This document shows, piece by piece, positions 15,611 to 21,505 of a stretch of DNA of 21,505 bases. The notes under the pieces are model-generated. The model saw only the letters and a program-made list of their open reading frames with translations, was not told the DNA's origin and made no database searches. How positions within the stretch are numbered: position 1 is the stretch's first letter; every line of letters begins with the position of its first letter. Origin of the DNA: Paramacrobiotus richtersi (taxonomy: Eukaryota; Tardigrada; Eutardigrada; Parachela; Macrobiotidae); NCBI GenBank assembly GCA_034698045.1, contig JAQGAU010001091.1, positions 1 through 21,505 on the forward strand. The letters run 5' to 3'. Made by a program: the position numbers and the translations under genes.

Positions 15611-15867
15611 ATGCATCCAAATGATCAAATTACCAACATGCTCATGCTCTTGTCCGTCGTAATCATACTCGATGTTGTTGCACTCCTCCTACATTAGGCA
15701 ATGATTAGGATACATAAATTCAAAAAGATAATAAACCATCAAAGATCATCAAACACTGCTCCCAACAAAATTAATCATAAACAGAATCTACTAAATAGTC
15801 CACACTTACATTGCATATCATCCATTTTTCGCTTTAGCAGCACAACCCGCTCACGGGCAGACGACGT
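15611..15867. other. Noncoding, contains AACATGCTCATGCTCTT
   Basis: A short stretch ACCAACATGCTCATGCTCTT (15632 onward) equals the donor end of exon X at 18911-18930 (ACCAACATGCTCATCCTCTT). It may therefore be a scrap of an exon X end. The rest is unassigned. Confidence 0.35.
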
Positions 15868-16015
15868 TGGGGACGACCGGTTGGAAAGGTCACTGCAAGT
15901 CCGTCCAGTATAGCCTTCCGCGTGCAGACAGCGGAACTCTCCCGGTCGCGATTCGAACCAATCGGCGCTGTCCGTTGTTCCAACAAGGATTCAGTAGGCA
16001 TGCGGACTTGTGTTC
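15868..16015 (-). pseudogene. EGF-like module fragment
   Basis: The minus strand reads VENCKLEHKSACLLNPCWNN and GQ, loses frame, and regains it at LHAEGYTGRTCSDLS. This is an EGF module (NPC-W-NNGQ ... GYTGRTC) that is a duplicate of the one at 14738-14890. At least one frameshift. A tRNA-like TTGGTTCGAATCGC in it is coincidental. Confidence 0.6.
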
Positions 16016-16342
16016 TAACTTGCAGTTTTCAACTAAACAAATCAAATAATGCCAGACTGTTTTCTTTGGAACTGGCAGTTTGCGTTTCGTGCTGTTGTTC
16101 GCAATATTGCGGGAGTTGCGTCTGACGCCGAGAGGGACGTTGTCCCGTTGCGGAAAGACAATAAATCATCATTATTGTAATAACGTTTTCAGCAGACTGA
16201 CACGGAAGGGATACCACACTTAAGCCTTTACTTAACGTCCGGCGCATTAGTTACGCACCCGCGCTCTGAAAAGCTGAGCAGACATGCAGCTTATGATCTA
16301 CCGGTAAACAAGAGTTTCGTGCATCAACATCTCAGTTGAACT
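16016..16342. other. Upstream region of the GPCR
   Basis: No repeat family of the Notch array is seen here. No coding frame is supported. It should contain distal promoter sequence of the receptor gene. Confidence 0.35.
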
Positions 16343-16353
16343 ATGGTACCTCT

Positions 16354-16359
16354 TATATA
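16354..16359 (+). promoter_or_regulatory. TATATA, candidate TATA box of the GPCR
   Basis: TATATA lies about 150 bases before the preferred ATG at 16505. If transcription starts about 30 bases downstream, the Met codons at 16343-16370 would be outside the mRNA. Confidence 0.3.
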
Positions 16360-16504
16360 CACGATGCGCATGCCCCGAAGCGTATTGCACAAGTGTCGTT
16401 ACCAGATGGTCGTCTTCTTCTTGTTGAGCTATACTGATACAGTTCGTCTATCAGCCATCTCTTCTTCCCTTATTACACAAATTTTGCTAACTATTCAGCA
16501 AAAA

Positions 16505-17518
16505 ATGTCCAACCTCACAAACCATACCTTCTCGTCCGCTATCCCTGTGGCTCCTTTTCCCGTCCTTTACTTCTGGATCACCATCGCGTCTGTAATCAGT
16601 CTGATCGGGACAACGACCAGTATCGCTTTAATTATCGTTGTCCTCAGTCAAACTTCCCAAAAACTCCGCAGCAGCCTATTAATTTGCCAACTGCTCTTCG
16701 TTGACCTTTTGAACGTTGCCGTATTCTCCCCATTGGACAACGCCGCCATTCTGACCACCCAGTTCGGATATGATCGCCTAATAAACTGCCGCTTCCTGGC
16801 TTACTTCAGAACGACGAATATTAGCACGGCATACTGGACAGCAGCCGTTTTGGCATGGAACCGATTCGCGGCGAGTTATTACCCGCACCGATATACTGAC
16901 ATCTTCAGCGTCCGGAACACGGTTCTTTCGATGATTTCTTGTTGGATAATTTCTGCTTCTTTGAACAGTTTAATCGTGGTAAACATTGCCGGTCACTTTT
17001 ACCCGCTTTCCCCTTCGGGACATTGTACTGAGTCACCGTTTATAGCTCCGCTGTACGATTTCATCAACGTCATGTCTGGGCCGTTCCCTCTAGCCGTACA
17101 AGGGATTGGACATGTGTTGGTTGCGGTGAAGCTGTGGAAACGCGGCCATGTGCACGCCGAGAATCAAGAGATCAATGACAAACAAAAACGTCAGATTATG
17201 TTGAGTAAATTGTTGATTGTAACGTATGTGTGGAATCTGGTGTGTTTTATGCCGGTACCGATCTTTCATACGGCCTTGATCCCAGGGTTTTGGACCGGAC
17301 ATGAGACGTGGTTGCTGTGTCTGCGGACGCTGGAGTTGTGTGGATCCGCTGGAACGCCGGTATGTGAAAACAACTGCCTGTTCGTTGCTGGGTTCAGTTT
17401 TTTACTTTTTTCACTGATTGACGTTACTTGCGTAGGTAACAACACTGAAGAATATGTAGCCCAGCGTGATTTCAATAACACTAGACTATACCGCTGGATG
17501 TTGCAGCCTTTTTTGTGA
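16505..17518 (+). CDS. Rhodopsin-family (class A) G-protein-coupled receptor, orphan
   Basis: The protein has 337 residues from this ATG. Start choice: AAAAAATGTCC has a good context, and the new N-terminus has two glycosylation sites (NLT, NHT) right before helix 1. An in-frame Met at 16406 would add a signal-like leader, and the frame is open from 16343. Helices lie at about 17-47, 55-85 (Asp67 fits D2.50), 95-127, 137-162, 178-210, 231-258 and 268-286. Cys95 and Cys174 can form the usual disulfide. The DRY motif is replaced by N119-R120-F121, and the helix 6 CWxP is CFMPVP. Helix 7 ends GSAGTP in place of NPxxY. From 17360 the sequence has a GTATGT donor and a T-rich stretch ending TTGCGTAG at 17435. 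It may be a 72-76 nt intron, so the hydrophobic NNCLFVAGFSFLLFSLI stretch may not be translated. A membrane receptor role is firm; the ligand is unknown. Confidence 0.85.
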   Translation: MSNLTNHTFSSAIPVAPFPVLYFWITIASVISLIGTTTSIALIIVVLSQTSQKLRSSLLICQLLFVDLLNVAVFSPLDNAAILTTQFGYDRLINCRFLAYFRTTNISTAYWTAAVLAWNRFAASYYPHRYTDIFSVRNTVLSMISCWIISASLNSLIVVNIAGHFYPLSPSGHCTESPFIAPLYDFINVMSGPFPLAVQGIGHVLVAVKLWKRGHVHAENQEINDKQKRQIMLSKLLIVTYVWNLVCFMPVPIFHTALIPGFWTGHETWLLCLRTLELCGSAGTPVCENNCLFVAGFSFLLFSLIDVTCVGNNTEEYVAQRDFNNTRLYRWMLQPFL

Positions 17519-18639
17519 TCTTGAATGTAAACTGTCGGGATTTTTTCATCTAATTATCGGCTAGAATAACACCGTATAGTGTCATTTTCGCGGATGTTCA
17601 CTAGCGCTCATACTGCAACAAATAATGTACAGCAGTATGGATTTTTGTTTTAATTTGATAATGATCTCTCTTATTTATAGGTTATATTTTTGTTATTGGG
17701 GACCGAATATCAAGTAGGCTTTAAAGCGGTCTTTTTAAGGATCCGCAGTTCGTGATTTGAATCGTCGTCTTTTCACCGAATCAAGGTTGCATAATTCCAC
17801 TCTTATTGTTGTTATATTTGTCTAGTGCGTCCAGATATTTTTGGGGAATAAAAATTCACTACTTGCCTTCGAAGAGGCTGACAGTATAAATAAACCGTCT
17901 GCGTATTTTCAGGGCATTATGAGCCTCTATCGTACTTTCTAATCAGATTTGATGAAAACGTTTTAGTTCCAGCCTGGCTGTTTTCAATCGTGCGATTTCC
18001 TATGTGACCCTAGCGTAATTAATGTGCTGTCATATCTGATAATGCTTGCATTAATTTTGTCAAGCAGACCTGAGTCCCGGAAACGGGTTGTCTGCTTAAG
18101 AATGAAATAAGTAAATGCCACTGAGAATGTAAATTAAAAGGGCATGTTCCATGTTACAGTACTAGTATGTTGATAAGTAATATATACATATGAAATAAAT
18201 AAACAGCAACTCTTGTGACGAAGGCTTAATGGTGAAGGTGATTACACAAGCCTGGATATCTACGTTGGTAAAACTAAAACCAAAACAAAATGAATAAAGA
18301 ATACGCCCGATACGTCCAAAAAAAATTAGCGTGATACATATTCTAAATGTATACTCAGCACTGAGTATTGTTTTTTTATGGCAAGTACAAACAGCACTTT
18401 TGGTTTTTGTTGGTTTTATGTTTATGCGTTCTTGTTTTATCACTCCTGTGCACGATCCTGTCCAGAGTATCGATATATCTGTACGTACACGTAAGTTAAA
18501 AAATCAAGCAAGGCTGCAATACAGCAGCGCTTAGTTATAATTACTTTTCCAAATCGTTAAAAGTGTATGAATGTTAGAAAAGCGGTACATGTTATGGTCC
18601 CTGCCCAAATCGATGAGTCCAGAGTAATCCACAGAATAG
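17519..18639. other. 3' flank of GPCR, no gene
   Basis: AT-rich, outside the duplicated array. AATAAA motifs at 17847 and 17889 could serve GPCR polyadenylation. Short frames at 18162-18443 (minus) and 18331-18534 (plus) show no domain. Confidence 0.4.
17847..17894 (+). terminator. Candidate polyadenylation signals (two AATAAA)
   Basis: AATAAA occurs at 17847-17852 and 17889-17894, about 330-375 bases after the GPCR stop. AT-rich DNA contains this hexamer often, so the assignment is tentative. Confidence 0.35.
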
Positions 18640-18840
18640 AACAAAGCACCTTACTACGATATTCACATGGCATGAGCGCATGAAAGTGTAAAAATGCAGA
18701 CAAGCTTCACTGACAGCGGAATTTCATGGCGAAGAGAAAGCTTGGAATAATAACGTAGCAATTTCCAAAAACGTTGTTATTTCGTTACGGTATCACAGAA
18801 AACTGTGGAAAGTAAGATATCGTTAACAAGAATAAACAAC
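18640..18840 (-). repeat. R2 repeat, copy E (X-Y intron)
   Basis: CACCTTACTACGATATTCAC, GCAGACAAGCTTCACTGACA and CGTTACGGTATCACAGAAAA follow the R2 order. It lies directly after the exon X donor at 18911, as expected for the X-Y intron. Exon Y of this unit is missing; the GPCR region begins instead. Confidence 0.75.
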
Positions 18841-18911
18841 AAAATATTTAACTAATTATAACATACAATCACGAGCATCAAAGCGCAAACTGACCATATT
18901 CATCCACTTAC

Positions 18912-19520
18912 CAACATGCTCATCCTCTTTATCCACGCACATCAGTCAGCGGCGTCTATCCACGCGGACCCTTTGCTTCGCATCCACGCCACCGTCCTTT
19001 CCACACTGTATGGGCGGAGTCAGTGCGTACACCTCACTCCTTCCCTTCAGTTTGGCCGCCTCAAAGTGCGTTTGCGTCCACTGCCGATTCATCCCATCCT
19101 CCGCTTTCCTCCTCTTTACCACCGGCTCATCATCGCAGTACGAATTCACTGTGGACGCATCCCACCCCTGTTGTGGACTCTTCTTCATATCGCTCTGGTT
19201 TTTCGGCAGGGTCATGTGTTCGTTGAGTACCGCCGTGGAGTTGGATTTGACGAAATCCTCAGGGAAGATCAGGTGGTGGCGCGGACCCGTTTGCGTTGGT
19301 TGTACGTGTTCAACACCATGCAGCCGACGATGACGCCGACCAGCACGAAGACGATTCCGAGACCCCGGCGCGACTTGCTTGTCGGGTTGGGGCAGGGCTG
19401 AGCAAACTGGAATTAGTCCTAGACAGAGGTCACAGCGCTGTTAGGACGCGGCCAAAATGGCGGCGCCCGCGTTGGGAATGCAGTCGGAGATGCGGTTGTC
19501 CAGTTGGATATACACAAAAG
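18912..19520 (-). pseudogene. Notch-like (pseudogene): Notch exon X: NODP, TM, RAM, NLS, ankyrin-1 start
   Basis: This is the longest exon X. Reading the minus strand: FVYIQLDNRISDCIPNAGAA (NODP) then ILAAS and a stop; frameshift; SRRGLGIVFVLVGVIVGCMV (transmembrane helix, with the Gly-Cys-x-Val of the intramembrane cleavage region) and NQRKRV; frameshift; LIFPEDFVKSNS (RAM, equivalent to LWFPEGF). It then stays open through EPVVKRRKAE (nuclear-localisation-like) and RQWTQTHFEAAKL and ALTPP, which match RQWTQQHLDAADL and APTPP of Notch. The frame shifts again to AKGPRG, stop, TPLTDVRG (start of ankyrin 1, NVRGPDGFTPL). It ends DKEDEHV at a strong GTAAGTGG donor (G at 18911). Three frameshifts and two stops make it a pseudogene, but every Notch landmark is in order. 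Confidence 0.9.
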
Positions 19521-19524
19521 CATT

Positions 19525-19859
19525 TGCGAAAATCGATTCGGGTATGAAAACTGATCCGTAGCAACAGTTTATTCCGAACAGGTGATTGTAACAACAATAT
19601 TCGCTGAAATTTCACTTCCGTGTGTATTCGAACAATTAGTTCCTATTCCCCAAATTGACGATTGCAGCTCATGCAATGGATCTGCTCTACGGTTGTCCAT
19701 TATTTAACATTTCATAACAAACCATCACATACGCATACAATTGCAATCGTTGAGAAAATGTTGCAGGGTGCAGTACGTTTTGCCATTAGCATATATAGCA
19801 CGCAACAATTACAAAAAAATTCACCATATACATTTCACAAAATACCCAGTGGTTCCGTA
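19525..19859 (-). repeat. Block A upstream of exon X (partner 9460-9760)
   Basis: Matches block A of the 9-kb unit: TTTATTCCGAACAGG, ATTCGCTGAAATTTCACTT, GTATTCGAACAATTAG, AAAATGTTGCAGGG. Noncoding. Confidence 0.75.
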
Positions 19860-20137
19860 GTCTAGCTTTAAGCCATGTGTAAATGTATCTTACAAAATTA
19901 CTTAGAAAACTTACGTGGTCGTCGCAGTGCCAATAACTGTAGTACTACAACTCTGCTATCGTTGCAGCAGCTGCTTTGATTTAGCGGTTTCGTTTGTACG
20001 GTGTATGTATTTCGTTTGTCTACATTTTTAAACTAAGTCCGCTATCGTTTCGCAAGTCGTACACGTTACAGGAAACTGCAGTGGTGAACACTAATTATTC
20101 ACTATGCGTGATGTCGCAAAATCATCACGCAAATCAC
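19860..20137 (-). repeat. Block B between R1 and block A (partner 11640-11983)
   Basis: Matches the 11.6-12.0 kb block in landmark order. It places R1, block B, block A and exon X in this order on the minus strand, which defines the upstream part of the tandem unit. Confidence 0.55.
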
Positions 20138-20515
20138 AGCGAATGTCGTAGAGCACTGGCTAAGAGTTCGCTCCTCCCGCTGATTTGCTACTCAGCGATA
20201 CATGAGAAATACTATAATGCAGATTTCGAATCCCTCCTTTTTTTGGATTTCTGCTAGCCTTCAGATTGTTTGGCGAAATTGTTTTACAATGCTTTGGAAT
20301 CGTATTTGCATTCTGTGGTGTCTTGTACTGTAGTTATCCAGCATATCCATTGACCAATGATCAGGATTTTCATCTGAAGCCATGGTTAATTACAGTTTCA
20401 AAAAATGTGACATTTCTTGGTCAGAATTAAATTCCCTTGCTCAAACCTTTAAAATTAACATAAAAAACTCAACAACAAGCAAAATTCGGAAAGGAAAGTG
20501 AATAATCAGCCTGTA
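20138..20515 (+). repeat. R1 repeat, copy 5
   Basis: AGCGAATGTCGTAGAGCACT, CAATGATCAGGATTTTCATC and CATTTCTTGGTCAGAATTAA mark R1. The final tract has lost the hydrophobic frame seen in copies 1, 3 and 6. Confidence 0.7.
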
Positions 20516-20737
20516 CAGTTCAGAATTGCTCGTTCGTTTCGGTTCGCAAATCTAAAAAGATGACAAAAAGTCACGTTCAGAATCCATTAGTTTCAGTTAA
20601 ATCCACTTTCATGCAGATGTCATGCCGATTCATTACTACGGCTGGGGCGACGCACGGATCGGATTGCAGTGATCGAGCATGGTATGCCATTACTCTACGT
20701 TTTTCCACACAGACTATTGCTTGCATGGCTGAGCAGC
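20516..20737. other. Spacer between R1 copies 5 and 6
   Basis: The stretch TACTACGGCTGGGGCGACGC to CCATTACTCTACG weakly resembles 7500-7560 and 4050-4090. No gene. Confidence 0.3.
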
Positions 20738-21110
20738 GAGCACACTTCTGTCATCAACGATACGTGAGAAATATACTTCAAGAAGTAGTGCAGAATCAAA
20801 TCGTTTTTATCTTTTTTTTCATGTCTTTGGATTGTTTGGCCAATGGCTTTTCTTAATACTTTGGAATCTGCGATGAACTGTACTGCAGCTATATTGCAAA
20901 GTATTGTATCCATTGATCAGGATTTTCAGCGGAAACAAGTATTGATTACCGTTGCACAAAATGCGCCATTCCTTTGTCAGAATTTATTCCCGTTCTCTAA
21001 CCTTCAAAAATACCGCCGAGAAAAAACCAACGACAAGCAAAACCTGTAAAGAAAATTACAGAATCAACCAGGATAAAGCATATTTTAACCAGCTCCTCAA
21101 AACTAGAACC
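20738..21110 (+). repeat. R1 repeat, copy 6
   Basis: The start has lost the GTCGTAGAGCAC core, but TTTGGATTGTTTGGCCAATG, GATCAGGATTTTCAGCGGAA and CAACGACAAGCAAAACC follow R1. It lies in tandem with copy 5. The minus strand of its end encodes FSLQVLLVVGFFSAVFL. Confidence 0.65.
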
Positions 21111-21505
21111 GCGCAGGTCACCAAAATTAAAAAGATTAAATTTTCCACTAGTAAAAAGAGCCAATTACCATGTTATAACCCTTGTAAAATCTGAATACAA
21201 ATTATTTACATTTTAATACACTGGCAAAGCCCATTGGGGTCAGGAGAAAAACATGCTGGATGGCATCGTTCAATATCCCAGATATTTTCAAAATTTTGTG
21301 GAATGATGTTTGCCAATAATTATCGATGGGTCATTCAAGTCAAACAAATAACAAGATTCTTTCAGATCTAGTTGAGCGGCTGGGACTGCAAGAGAAAAAT
21401 TGTCAGACAAAACGAGGCAACATGACTTGTAATCGACCGAAGCGAAGCGAAGGTCCTCTATATTCAATGAAAATGGAGATTTTGTCTGTCCCGTCGGTCA
21501 CGGTA
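21111..21505. other. Window end, possible repeat end
   Basis: No gene supported. GACCGAAGCGAAGCGAAGGTCC at 21436-21457 is, in reverse complement, similar to GGACTTCCTTCGCTTCGGTC at 20-39. The last 70 bases are more GC-rich and could be the end of a mobile element that continues outside the window. Confidence 0.25.

Noticed and set aside
15945-15970. TTGGTTCGAATCGC, resembling the B box of a tRNA gene
   Set aside because: No A box, acceptor stem or anticodon arm at the right distance. It lies inside an EGF-exon fragment.
18916-19401. 161-codon plus-strand open frame
   Set aside because: It is antisense to the Notch exon X pseudogene, whose minus-strand translation matches Notch landmarks in order. 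The plus frame matches nothing and is open because of the GC-rich exon.

Overview
The window looks like animal (eukaryotic) genomic DNA. It is AT-rich, has short introns with GT...AG signals and polypyrimidine tracts, and has only one long open reading frame, a seven-transmembrane receptor. The recognisable protein remnants are metazoan: Notch NODP/transmembrane/RAM/ankyrin segments, EGF-like modules and an I-set Ig domain. The organism is probably an ecdysozoan invertebrate. A tardigrade is my best guess, from the divergent rhodopsin-family receptor and the 60-85 nt introns, but that is inference and not proven here.

Most of the window (about 1.3-14.3 kb and 18.6-21.1 kb) is a decayed tandem array of Notch-derived gene units on the minus strand. 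I call the exons X (NODP, transmembrane, RAM, start of ankyrin 1), Y (middle ankyrin repeats), Z (ankyrin repeats 6-7) and C (Met/His-rich C-terminal tail). X remnants lie at 2003-2146, 9112-9452 and 18912-19520. Y lies at 5856-6596, 8450-8694 and 13949-14247. Z lies at about 5492-5565 and 8112-8160 (tails only) and 13266-13654. C lies at 4386-4500 and 7615-8020, with fragments near 12.4 and 12.7 kb. The unit at 7.6-9.8 kb keeps the order X-Y-Z-C. Broken EGF exons occur near 2.8, 5.0, 10.8, 12.5, 14.9 and 15.9 kb. Nearly every copy carries frameshifts, stop codons or deletions, but many splice sites remain. Introns were duplicated too, and they explain two repeat families: R1 (upstream of X) and R2 (the X-Y intron).

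Superimposed on this are a precise in-place inversion of about 260 bp inside one X exon, a 265-bp TTAA-flanked inverted-repeat element in one Y exon, and a 76-nt near-perfect hairpin at 15.3 kb.

Two genes are not Notch-derived. A rhodopsin-like GPCR lies on the plus strand at 16505-17518 in the least repetitive part of the window. A small, probably secreted Ig-domain gene on the minus strand (962 to 438) can be assembled from three exons with matching phases. No rRNA, tRNA, CRISPR array or prokaryotic feature was found.
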